Made by a program: the position numbers and the translations under genes. From the NCBI RefSeq assembly GCF_025446935.1, contig NZ_JAOEGN010000003.1, positions 108,794-172,793 on the forward strand: a stretch of DNA of 64,000 nt, read 5' to 3'. Of this stretch, positions 1-8,001 are shown piece after piece. The notes beneath the pieces are model-generated. The model was not told the DNA's origin and did not search any database. It saw nothing but the letters and a program-made list of their open reading frames with translations. Within the stretch, counting starts at the first letter, position 1; each line of letters opens with the position of its first letter. Origin of the DNA: Paracholeplasma vituli (lineage in GTDB: Bacteria > Bacillota_I > Bacilli_A > Acholeplasmatales > UBA5453).

Positions 1-2
1 AA

Positions 3-647
3 CCTGGCGCTTATGTCGATGGTTATGATGTCGTAATCGCATCCTACATCGCAGATGAACTAGGCTTGGTGCTTGAAATCAAAGCGATCGAATGGGATGG
101 TTTAATTCCAGCCTTACAAGCGGGTCAAATTGATGTAATCATTGCAGGTATGAGCCCAACTTCCGAACGTAAACAAACAGTGAATTTCTCAACTGAATAC
201 TACCGTGCTCAACAAGTTATGGTCGTTAGAAGCAATTCAACTTATGCGGACGCGACACAATTATCTGATTTTAGTGGTGCGAAGGTTGTTGCTCAATTGG
301 GTACACTTCAAGATGATTTAATCGAACAAATCACAGGTGCCTTGCATCAAACCCCACTCGATTCCTACAATGCTTTGACGAATTCGGTATTGAGTGGTGT
401 TGCAGATGCATTCATCGCGGAATTACCGGTTGCGATGTCAATCGTTCAATCCAATTCGAATTTATCATATGTGAATTTCTCAGGTACTAACGGTTTTACA
501 TTATCTGAAGAAGATGTCACCACAGCGGTTGCATTACGCAAACGAGATGCAGCATTATTAGATGCAATTAACGGCGTTTTAGAAAGTTTATCCACCGAAA
601 CACGCGATGCGTGGATGCTTGCGGCCCTAAGCAGACAATCTGAATAA
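3..647 (+). CDS. Amino-acid ABC transporter substrate-binding protein (5' truncated)
   Basis: The reading frame is open from the first bases of the window, so the start, signal peptide and N-terminal part lie upstream. The visible part reads as the periplasmic-binding-protein type 3 fold that delivers polar amino acids to an ABC importer: DGYDVVIASYIADEL, then WDGLIPALQAGQIDVIIAGM, TSERK, and a late AVALRKRD segment. The stop overlaps the next start (TAATG), and the next two genes encode the matching permease and ATPase, so this is a three-gene importer operon. The substrate cannot be read from the sequence; a polar or cationic amino acid is the family expectation. Confidence 0.88.
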   Translation, partial: PGAYVDGYDVVIASYIADELGLVLEIKAIEWDGLIPALQAGQIDVIIAGMSPTSERKQTVNFSTEYYRAQQVMVVRSNSTYADATQLSDFSGAKVVAQLGTLQDDLIEQITGALHQTPLDSYNALTNSVLSGVADAFIAELPVAMSIVQSNSNLSYVNFSGTNGFTLSEEDVTTAVALRKRDAALLDAINGVLESLSTETRDAWMLAALSRQSE

Positions 648-1401
648 TGTTTGATTTACTTGCTTCATTACCACCACAAAGTGATTTCTTTGGTACGATT
701 ATTTACATCATTCAATCGTATTACAAGATTATTTTGTATGGTCTAGGTGTAACGATTTTACTATCCGTCGTGGGAACCCTCGGCGGATTTATCCTCGCTA
801 TGGGCGTGACGCAAGCGAGAGTAGTTGTAGTTGATAAAAAACGTGACCCAGTCTACATCAAAGTATTTAAAGTCATCTTTAAACAACTATCGATTATGTA
901 TGTAACAGTATTTAGAGGAACACCGATGATTGTCCAAGCGATGATTATTTACTATGGTGTAGCAACCACTGGGGTATTTCCTTGGTGGGGTCCGCTTCCT
1001 GCAGGGTTAATCATTGTCACCATCAATACGACGGCTTATATTTCAGAAGTATTAAGAGGGGGATTACAGCGGTCGACCCAGGACAAATGGAGGCCGCTAG
1101 AACGTTAGGTCTAAGCCATCGTCAAGCCATGCGTAAAGTCATTTGGCCACAAGCCATTAAGAACGCTCTACCGGGTGTAGGGAATGAATTCGTTGTTAAC
1201 CTAAAAGACACAGCTGTGCTTTCGGTCATCTCAGTTGTCGATTTATTCTATTCTGTAAGACAAGGCGCTTCGGCTACCTACCGTTATTATGAATCCTTCA
1301 TGATTGCAGCGGTATTGTACCTCATTTTGACCTTTATCTCATCTAAGTTAGTGGATTACTTGGCCAAAAGACTAGACCAAACCGCAGAGGTGAAAGCATG
1401 A
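647..1401 (+). pseudogene. Amino-acid ABC transporter permease, disrupted by a 1-nt frameshift
   Basis: Two overlapping frames together give one HisM/GlnP-type permease of about 250 residues. The first frame (from 647) carries the N-terminal membrane segments and runs through YISEVLRGG; the second resumes with ITAVDPGQMEAARTLGLS, the conserved EAA loop that docks on the ATPase, followed by the C-terminal membrane helices ending at 1401. The break lies in a run of five G at 1058-1062; six G would restore one frame. It may be a real inactivating mutation, a sequencing or assembly error in the homopolymer, or less likely a slippage site. The flanking importer genes are intact and tightly coupled, which favours an error or a very recent mutation. 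Confidence 0.8.
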
Positions 1402-2138
1402 ATCCTATCATTCAAGTTGAAAATTTAACCAAGCGTTTTGATGATCGCGTCATTCTAAATGAAATCAATCTCACTGTTCATTCGAGAGAAGTGATCACGT
1501 TAGTGGGGTCTTCAGGTTCTGGGAAGACCACCCTACTTCGTTGTTTAAACCTATTAAATGAACCTGACAGTGGGCACATTTATTTTGAAGGAAACGATTT
1601 AATGGATCCAAAAACAGACATTAATAAACACCGTGAACACATGGGGATGGTCTTCCAACAGTTTAACTTATTCAATAATAAGAATGTTTTGGATAATTGC
1701 ATTATGGCGCCGATGCTACGTCTTGGATTAACTAAAGAAGTAGCCACACAAAGAGCAACCAAATATTTAACCAAAGTCGGATTAAAAGACTTTATGAAAC
1801 AAGACGTCAGAAGACTATCTGGGGGACAAAAACAAAGGGTTGCGATTGCACGTGCACTTTGTATGGAACCTAAAGTGATGTTATTCGACGAACCTACATC
1901 CGCACTCGATCCAGAAATGGTCGGAGAGGTCCTTTCTGTCATTAAGACACTTCGTGACGAAGGGATGACCATGGTAATCGTAACGCATGAAATGGGGTTT
2001 GCGAAGGAAGTATCTGACCGCATCCTATTTATGGATCAGGGGATTGTACTTGAAGAGAATAATCCAGAAGATTTCTTCAACCATCCAAAAGAAGAACGTA
2101 CAAAACAGTTTTTAAACCGTGTGATTCAGCACATCTAG
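1398..2138 (+). CDS. Amino-acid ABC transporter ATP-binding protein
   Basis: 246-residue ABC ATPase of the GlnQ/HisP group that powers the importer encoded just upstream. Walker [10 protein letters not shown] is at residues 37-45. The Q-loop is in the VFQQFNLF segment, the signature is LSGGQKQR, and Walker B with the D-loop is [12 protein letters not shown], followed by a switch His in VTHEMGF. Length is normal for the family. The ATG overlaps the permease stop by four bases (ATGA), so translation is probably coupled. A terminator follows directly, so this gene closes the operon. Confidence 0.95.
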   Translation: MNPIIQVENLTKRFDDRVILNEINLTVHSREVITLVGSSGSGKTTLLRCLNLLNEPDSGHIYFEGNDLMDPKTDINKHREHMGMVFQQFNLFNNKNVLDNCIMAPMLRLGLTKEVATQRATKYLTKVGLKDFMKQDVRRLSGGQKQRVAIARALCMEPKVMLFDEPTSALDPEMVGEVLSVIKTLRDEGMTMVIVTHEMGFAKEVSDRILFMDQGIVLEENNPEDFFNHPKEERTKQFLNRVIQHI

Positions 2139-2142
2139 TTAA

Positions 2143-2187
2143 TGAAGACACCAATCCTTTTTTGATCTGGTGTCTTTTTGTTTTTTT
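2143..2187 (+). terminator. Rho-independent terminator of the amino-acid importer operon
   Basis: Nine-base stem AAGACACCA (2145-2153) pairs with TGGTGTCTT (2168-2176) and is followed by a T-rich tract. Confidence 0.88.
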
Positions 2188-2190
2188 ACA

Positions 2191-2219
2191 TTGAATGATA
2201 GCGTTTTTATTGTTATAAT
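2191..2219 (+). promoter_or_regulatory. Sigma-A-type promoter of the fic gene
   Basis: TTGAAT (2191-2196) and TATAAT (2214-2219) are separated by 17 bases, and the fic start lies about 30 bases downstream. Confidence 0.75.
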
Positions 2220-2248
2220 AACAGTATAAGAAACGGGAGTGAAATAAT

Positions 2249-2977
2249 ATGGAAAGAGGCCTTTTAGAAGCAGAGAAGAAACACCTCTTGCTTGCACTTA
2301 AAGAAGCGAGTAAAGAGGAACTTCAACAAATCGAAGCCGCATTCGAATTAGAAAATGCCTGTGCAGCGATTGGTTTTGAAGGGAATAATCACATCACGCA
2401 TGAAGAAGTTGAAAGACTCATCAAGACGAGACGTCTATTAGATCGTAGTGAACGTGAACAAAAAGAAGTTTTAAACCATGTTAGAGCGTTTGATTTTATT
2501 AAACAAGCAGTTAATGAGAAGAAAGAACTCACAGAAGAGTTCTTGAAAGATGTGCACCAAATCATCCTAGAAGATATTATGGTTGGCGGTTTGTATCGTC
2601 AAGTCAACATTCAACTGATCGGTTCGACTCACCAGCCACCAGATCATGTTAAAGTGTATGATCGTATGAAAAAATTCTTCATGAACTTAGAAGAATTTAA
2701 AGGTGATGCGATTGAACTGGCTTGTTATGTACACCTATCCATTTCTAAAATTCATCCATTCGTGGATGGCAACGGCCGTTTAGCGCGCCTTATGATGAAT
2801 TTTATACTCATGAAAAACGACTACTTACCGATTTCGATTAGCCGTGAACACATTCAAGCCTATTTTAAAGCACTTGATGTATTCAAAGAACAAAAAGACA
2901 TGACCCCAATGATTGATTTGGTCACTGAACGTTTGATGAAACGTTATAATGATGTCAATCAAATACTCAATAAGTAA
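2249..2977 (+). CDS. Fic-domain protein (putative AMP/nucleotidyl transferase)
   Basis: 242-residue Fic protein. The catalytic motif HPFVDGNGR spans residues 169-177, with the catalytic His at 169, and a flap-like GGLYRQVNIQLIG segment lies upstream. Fic enzymes usually transfer AMP to a hydroxyl side chain of a target protein. Near the N-terminus FEGN (Glu44) resembles the inhibitory-helix motif of class II Fic proteins, but the Ser/Thr expected four residues before the Glu is Ala. The gene is alone between a terminator on each side, with its own promoter and the Shine-Dalgarno GGGAGTG. No antitoxin partner is visible, consistent with built-in autoinhibition. The target is unknown. Confidence 0.88.
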   Translation: MERGLLEAEKKHLLLALKEASKEELQQIEAAFELENACAAIGFEGNNHITHEEVERLIKTRRLLDRSEREQKEVLNHVRAFDFIKQAVNEKKELTEEFLKDVHQIILEDIMVGGLYRQVNIQLIGSTHQPPDHVKVYDRMKKFFMNLEEFKGDAIELACYVHLSISKIHPFVDGNGRLARLMMNFILMKNDYLPISISREHIQAYFKALDVFKEQKDMTPMIDLVTERLMKRYNDVNQILNK

Positions 2978-2992
2978 GCATTTTCTATAGAA

Positions 2993-3020
2993 AAAAGTGA
3001 AAAGAACTTTCACTTTTTTT
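2993..3020 (+). terminator. Terminator after fic
   Basis: AAAAGTGAAA pairs with TTTCACTTTT and a run of T follows immediately. Confidence 0.75.
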
Positions 3021-3051
3021 TTCCTTTTGATATAATGGGTATGGTGATATC

Positions 3052-4188
3052 GTGAAAGAAGTTCGCAAGTATCAATTAACCTATTTTGTACGCTTTATCG
3101 GGGATGCATTATTCTATCCCTTTTTTGCACTTTATTTGAACTCGATGGGGATATCAAACGATCAAGTAGGTTGGATTTTAATGATTCTACCGTTAGTGGC
3201 ATTATTTGCGAATCCCATTTGGAGTAGTCTATCTCGAAATATTAACGATAATCGCAACATCATGCGAATTCTCACGATTATTGAAGCAATCACTGTAATC
3301 ATCTTAATTCAGATGAAACAAACGGAATTTATCGCACTCGCTGTGGTTATATTAGCGATTGTGGGTCAACCCGTTTATGTTCTATTAGATAGTTACACAT
3401 CGGTGTTTGGGAAGAAAGCGAATTACCCCTATGGAAACATCCGTTTATTTGGTTCATTCTCCTATGGTATATCTACCATTATTGGTGGTGTGATGATTGC
3501 ACAGTTGGGGTATGAAGAAACATTCATAACTGCGGCCGTATTCTTTGCTTTATTCGCGGTTGTGCTCTCATGGATTTTACCATTAGATATCTCAGCAGAT
3601 ACCGAACTCAATGTGAAAAGTGAACCACGGTTATTAATGAAAAACAAGAAGTTCATTCTATTTGCCATTTTCTATATTATTACATTAGGCATTTTATTTG
3701 GTGGTGACAACTACCTAATTATTTACTTTAAATCGTTAGGGGTTTCCCCAGATGAATATGGTCTCATCATGTTCGTCTTTATCATATTTGAAATGCTTGT
3801 TTTATGGCTACTATCAGCGAATGGTTATCGATTCAAAACCAGAACGTTACTGGTCATTATTGTGTTGACGAATGCTTTAAGATTCATCATTTATGGGATT
3901 GATTTACCGTTGTTTGTATACATAACCATCAGTTTGATTCGTAGTTTAACGATGGGAACAATGCTTTACATTACGATTCGGTATATTGAAGAAATTGTCG
4001 CTCCAAGAAACATCACATTAGGGCTTTTGGTGTTCTCAAGTTTTAGAAGTCTATTCACAGCGATGACAACTCTCTTTGGTGGTTATATGACGGATGGGTT
4101 CGGTTATCGCCCCTTCTATATTCTTTGTGGTCTGATTGCGCTTTCAGCAATGTTCTTCATCGATTATCGGAAGCCAAACGAAGCCTGA
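3052..4188 (+). CDS. Major facilitator superfamily transporter
   Basis: 378-residue polytopic membrane protein with about twelve hydrophobic segments and a charged central loop around residues 180-200, as in MFS carriers of the LacY/HcaT-like group. The substrate cannot be inferred. The GTG start is chosen because the upstream ATG (3041) meets a stop within five codons. The extended -10 TGATATAAT (3028-3036) sits so close that the leader is only about 10 bases. The next gene has its own promoter, so this is probably a single-gene unit. Confidence 0.82.
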   Translation: MKEVRKYQLTYFVRFIGDALFYPFFALYLNSMGISNDQVGWILMILPLVALFANPIWSSLSRNINDNRNIMRILTIIEAITVIILIQMKQTEFIALAVVILAIVGQPVYVLLDSYTSVFGKKANYPYGNIRLFGSFSYGISTIIGGVMIAQLGYEETFITAAVFFALFAVVLSWILPLDISADTELNVKSEPRLLMKNKKFILFAIFYIITLGILFGGDNYLIIYFKSLGVSPDEYGLIMFVFIIFEMLVLWLLSANGYRFKTRTLLVIIVLTNALRFIIYGIDLPLFVYITISLIRSLTMGTMLYITIRYIEEIVAPRNITLGLLVFSSFRSLFTAMTTLFGGYMTDGFGYRPFYILCGLIALSAMFFIDYRKPNEA

Positions 4189-4218
4189 GTATGATATAAT
4201 AAACAAGGATGTGATAAC

Positions 4219-5064
4219 ATGATTAAAATTGGAGAAGTGAATACATTAAAGGTCAAGCGTAAGACGGACATTGGGTATATGTTAACCGATGGGACGGACG
4301 ACGTCTTTTTACACTTTAATGAGTCGAATCACGAAAACCTAGTCGATAACCAAAGCGTCAAGGCTTTCCTTTATTATGATGCGAAAGCGCGCTTAGCAGC
4401 GACATTATCAACGCCTATAATTACCGTAAGTCATGCGGATTTTGTGAGCGTCAAAGAAGTAAACCATGAACTTGGGGTGTTTGTCTCAAACAACACTTCT
4501 AAGGACATGCTTGTATCAAAAGATTATCTACCATACGATTTCAACCTGTGGCCCGAAAAGGGTGACACCCTATATTGTATGTTGAAGCTTAAAAATCGTT
4601 TGGTTGCCAAACCTTTAAATAAAGTAGAAATTTCGTTAGTTCCTGAAACCAAATTAGACTTACACCAACATGTTGATGCGTATGTCATCTATGTAGGCAA
4701 AGAAGGTTTAAATATGATGACCAGAGAAGGACATCTCGTCTTTGTTCACCATACACAAATGCGTCGTGTTTACCGTTTAGGTGAAATGGCAAATGTGAGA
4801 ATTGCACGTATCCATGAAGGTGGATACAGCGGATCACTCATTGAAGTGAAAGAAAAAATGATGGATCAAGATGCGAACATGCTCTATGAATATTTAGTCG
4901 CAAATGGCGGTAAAATGCCGTTCACATCGGATTCTGATAAAGATGCCATCTATGAGACGTTTAAGCTATCTAAAAAAGCGTTCAAACGAGCTCTAGGCAG
5001 ACTCTATAGTGAAAGAAAGGTCATCATTCAAGATGACCAAACGATACTCGTAAAAGGTGAATAA
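4219..5064 (+). CDS. CvfB/YitL-like S1-domain RNA-binding protein
   Basis: 281-residue soluble protein resembling CvfB/YitL: several OB-fold S1-like modules (about residues 1-65, 70-135, 140-205) and a winged-helix-like C-terminus (about 215-281, with LSKKAFKRALGRLYSERK). The family binds RNA and affects virulence or stress regulation in staphylococci; its precise role is not settled. A TGATATAAT box lies at 4192-4200 and AAGGATGTG serves as ribosome-binding site. Only two bases separate it from proS, so the pair is co-transcribed. Confidence 0.82.
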   Translation: MIKIGEVNTLKVKRKTDIGYMLTDGTDDVFLHFNESNHENLVDNQSVKAFLYYDAKARLAATLSTPIITVSHADFVSVKEVNHELGVFVSNNTSKDMLVSKDYLPYDFNLWPEKGDTLYCMLKLKNRLVAKPLNKVEISLVPETKLDLHQHVDAYVIYVGKEGLNMMTREGHLVFVHHTQMRRVYRLGEMANVRIARIHEGGYSGSLIEVKEKMMDQDANMLYEYLVANGGKMPFTSDSDKDAIYETFKLSKKAFKRALGRLYSERKVIIQDDQTILVKGE

Positions 5065-5066
5065 TC

Positions 5067-6488
5067 ATGGATAAAAAATTAGTTGAAACCATCACAGCGC
5101 GAGACAAAGATTTCGCACAGTGGTATACCGATTTATGTATAAAAGCAGAATTGATGGATTACAGTGATGCTAAAGGCTTCATTATCTATCGCCCTTATGG
5201 CTATGCAATTTGGGAAAACATTCAAAAGTATTTAGACCAAAAATTTAAAGATACTGGACATGAAAATGTCTACATGCCAATGGTCATCTCAGAATCTTTA
5301 TTCCAAAAAGAAAAAGACCACGTTCAAGGGTTCGCCCCAGAAACAGCATTCATGACCACATCAAGTGGTGATGAAGGGGAAAAACTCATCATTCGTCCAA
5401 CCTCAGAAGTATTATTTTGTCAACATTATGCAAAGATTGTATCTTCTTACCGTGACTTACCTAAGAAGTATAACCAATGGTGTTCGGTTGTTAGATGGGA
5501 AAAAACCACGCGCCCATTCTTAAGAGGAAAAGAATTCCTCTGGCAAGAAGGACATACCATTCATAGAACCGAAACAGAAGCAAGAGCAGAAACCTTAGAT
5601 ATGCTTGATATTTATAACAAACTTGGTAAGGATTTATTAGCAATCCCGTTCGTAACCGGCCGTAAAACTGAAAAAGAAAAATTCGCTGGGGCTGTTGAAA
5701 CCTACGCCATCGAAGCGTTGATGCACGATGGTAAAGCCTTACAATCTGGAACCTCCCATTACTTTGGAGATGGTTTCGCGAAAGCCTTTGATATTAAATA
5801 CCAAGACAACGATAATCAAGTGAAGAATGTATTCCAAACTTCATGGGGTGTATCCACCCGTTTGATTGGCGCTGTGATTATGGTTCACGGGGACGATGAA
5901 GGACTGGTATTACCACCATTTGTTGCACCAACACAAATTGTGATTATCCCAATTCAAAGCCAAAAGCCAGAAGTTATGGCCGCTGCCAACGACTTATACG
6001 CAGCCTTAAAAGCCAACGGCTACCGTGTTAAGTTAGATGATTCAAACCGTACACCTGGTTGGAAGTTTGCTGAATATGAAATGAAAGGTGTCCCTGTTCG
6101 TATTGAAATTGGACCACGCGATTTAGCAAATGGACAAATTACAATAACGACTAGACACAACCGCAGTAAACAAACTGTGGCTTTAGAATCCGTTGTTGAA
6201 TCCATGCCAACTGTTTTACAATCGATGCACGATGAGCTTTATGAAAAAGCCTTGGCACATGTGAATGCCAATACATTCACTGCTACATCCTATGATGATT
6301 TTAAAGTTCAAATCGAAAAAGGCGGCTATATCAAGATGAGCGTTGCAGGCGAAGAAGCCGAACTCATCATCAAGGCCGATGTTCAAGCAACTGCACGTGT
6401 TATACTTAACGAACCACTTATCACTGAAATTTGCCCAGTTACTGGCAAAAAGGCAACGCAAACCATTTTGTTTGCACGTGCCTACTAA
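5067..6488 (+). CDS. proS: Prolyl-tRNA synthetase (eukaryote/archaeal-type, short form)
   Basis: 473-residue class II aminoacyl-tRNA synthetase that charges tRNA-Pro with proline. It is the short form without the bacterial editing insertion. Class II motif 2 is visible in VVRWEKTTRPFLRG and WQEGHTIHRT. TSEV and the QSGTSHYFGDGF segment form the proline/adenylate site. Motif 3 lies around IGPRDL. The protein ends in a zinc-domain-like CPVTG segment and a terminal Tyr (ARAY), both typical of this type. It directly follows the CvfB-like gene and shares its promoter. Confidence 0.96.
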   Translation: MDKKLVETITARDKDFAQWYTDLCIKAELMDYSDAKGFIIYRPYGYAIWENIQKYLDQKFKDTGHENVYMPMVISESLFQKEKDHVQGFAPETAFMTTSSGDEGEKLIIRPTSEVLFCQHYAKIVSSYRDLPKKYNQWCSVVRWEKTTRPFLRGKEFLWQEGHTIHRTETEARAETLDMLDIYNKLGKDLLAIPFVTGRKTEKEKFAGAVETYAIEALMHDGKALQSGTSHYFGDGFAKAFDIKYQDNDNQVKNVFQTSWGVSTRLIGAVIMVHGDDEGLVLPPFVAPTQIVIIPIQSQKPEVMAAANDLYAALKANGYRVKLDDSNRTPGWKFAEYEMKGVPVRIEIGPRDLANGQITITTRHNRSKQTVALESVVESMPTVLQSMHDELYEKALAHVNANTFTATSYDDFKVQIEKGGYIKMSVAGEEAELIIKADVQATARVILNEPLITEICPVTGKKATQTILFARAY

Positions 6489-6514
6489 TAATATAGATCT
6501 CGAGGAACGTATTC

Positions 6515-7792
6515 ATGTTAAATGTACTGGCCAACGTCACACTCAATTTAGACGGGGCTTATATCACTTTATTTTATTTAGCACTGATGATCATTACTGG
6601 ACTTTTGTTTGGTAAAATTGCAGAGCGCTTAAACCTACCTGAAGTCACAGGTTATATTGTGGCAGGGATGTTATTGTCTGGTGTGGGCCTAATCACACAC
6701 GAACAAGTGTTAAAGTTAGATGTTGTCACAAATATCGCACTAGGCTTTATTACCTTCCAATTAGGGACACTGCTCTGGTGGCCTAAAGTTAAAGCTCGAT
6801 TGAAAGAAGTTTTAATTGTCTTGGGTCTTGAAATCCTATTTGTTATGGGTTTCACATTTGGACTGTTCATGCTTTTCAATCAACCCATTTGGCGCGCATT
6901 GATCATCGCTGCGATTTCAGTCGCAACCGCTGCAGCACCTGTGATTGAAATCACGAAGAAGCATCGTTCTAAAGGTGCAGTCACAGATACATTGTATTCT
7001 GTTGTTGGGTTTGATAATGTCGTCGGTGTCATCATTTTCCTATTTACATTGGTGATTGCGGTTAATTTAAAAGATAACAGTGCCATTACATTTAACGAAA
7101 TCTTAGAACCGCTTAAAAATATCGGTATCGCGATGTTACTTGGTGTGATGTTATCCTTAGTGATGATTTATGCACAACACCATTTATTTACGAAGTTCCA
7201 ACGACATGCGAAACACGAAATGTACTTAGTGTTTACAGTGAGCTTTGTTCTATCCGCGACGGTTGGGTCGATCCTACTCGGTGCACCTTATGTCATTACA
7301 ACCTTTGTTTTAGGCTTCATTTTCACCAACAGTATTGATAAAGAAACTTACAAGTTTCAAACCCTTACAGTGGATGAGTTCATTCCGCCACTATTCATCG
7401 CATTCTTCGTAATTGCAGGCGCTGAATTATCAATCTCAATGTTAGTTCAATACGGCGCTTTTGCAGTACTTTATGCGGTTGGCCATGCGGGTGGTAAACT
7501 ATTAGCAGGTTTCATAGGAACTCGAATAACCAAATCTCAAACCATTGTAAAACGCTATTTACCAACCTCCATACTTACTCAAGGGGGCATTGAAATTGGT
7601 CTAGCGACCATCGCGGTCATTGCTTTAGATGATCCAAAAATCAAGAGTGTCATCCTAACAGCCGTCTTAATATTTGAATTCTTCGCTCCACTTTTAATGC
7701 GTAGAAGTCTAAATTTTGCCGGTGAATTGCGTGAATTCCATGGTAAGAGAGAACCGGTTGCAATTCCAAGCGATCACCCTTCACAACATTAA
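6515..7792 (+). CDS. CPA2-family cation/proton antiporter
   Basis: 425-residue integral membrane protein of the Na+/H+ exchanger (KefB/NapA-like) type, with about twelve membrane segments. The N-terminal KIAERLNLPEVTGYIVAGMLLSG stretch and the central GFDNVVGVIIF segment, which contains the Asp of the ion path, are family hallmarks. It lacks the TrkA-N domain of full KefB proteins. RBS is GAGGAACG. It lies 26 bases after proS and may be read through from it. Exchanged ion (Na+ or K+ for H+) is not determinable. Confidence 0.85.
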   Translation: MLNVLANVTLNLDGAYITLFYLALMIITGLLFGKIAERLNLPEVTGYIVAGMLLSGVGLITHEQVLKLDVVTNIALGFITFQLGTLLWWPKVKARLKEVLIVLGLEILFVMGFTFGLFMLFNQPIWRALIIAAISVATAAAPVIEITKKHRSKGAVTDTLYSVVGFDNVVGVIIFLFTLVIAVNLKDNSAITFNEILEPLKNIGIAMLLGVMLSLVMIYAQHHLFTKFQRHAKHEMYLVFTVSFVLSATVGSILLGAPYVITTFVLGFIFTNSIDKETYKFQTLTVDEFIPPLFIAFFVIAGAELSISMLVQYGAFAVLYAVGHAGGKLLAGFIGTRITKSQTIVKRYLPTSILTQGGIEIGLATIAVIALDDPKIKSVILTAVLIFEFFAPLLMRRSLNFAGELREFHGKREPVAIPSDHPSQH

Positions 7793-7823
7793 TATAAAAG
7801 AATTCATTGATTTAATCGTATGT

Positions 7824-7852
7824 TTGTATTACAATAAATACGTATTTATAAT
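7824..7852 (+). promoter_or_regulatory. Promoter of the Mn riboswitch/P-type ATPase transcript
   Basis: TTGTAT (7824-7829) and TATAAT (7847-7852) with a 17-base spacer. Transcription would begin near 7859, exactly at the 5' side of the riboswitch. Confidence 0.75.
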
Positions 7853-7860
7853 TGAATCAT

Positions 7861-7985
7861 ACTCATGGGGAGTAGCAAATAATGTAAATTATCATCATGT
7901 TCGTCAATACGGAGTTAATCCCGGGCATGGTTTCGATCTTGAATTGCAAGACCATATTTCGGAAGAAGTATGGTCTTTTATTTAT
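7861..7985 (+). ncRNA. yybP-ykoY (Mn2+) riboswitch with transcriptional expression platform
   Basis: The leader carries the family's conserved blocks: GGGGAGTAGC (7867-7876), CGTCAATACG (7902-7911), a CCGG-containing segment (7920s) and GCAAGACC (7946-7953). ATGG before the first block and CCAT after the last can pair as P1. The 3' strand of P1 is also the 5' strand of the terminator hairpin at 7948-7977, so metal binding would hold P1 together and let transcription proceed (an ON switch). The family is an established Mn2+ sensor, and the downstream gene encodes a cation ATPase of the kind it controls. Confidence 0.85.
7948..7985 (+). terminator. Riboswitch-controlled terminator
   Basis: Thirteen-base stem AAGACCATATTTC / GAAGTATGGTCTT (7948-7977, one G-U) closed by a GGAA tetraloop and followed by a T-rich tract. 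Its 5' strand overlaps the P1 helix of the aptamer. Confidence 0.82.
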
Positions 7986-8001
7986 AGAAAGGATAAAAAA
8001 T

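Noticed and set aside
7897..8001. N-terminal 35-codon extension of the P-type ATPase frame
   Set aside because: It lies inside the riboswitch aptamer and terminator, lacks an RBS, and ATG 8002 has a good one.
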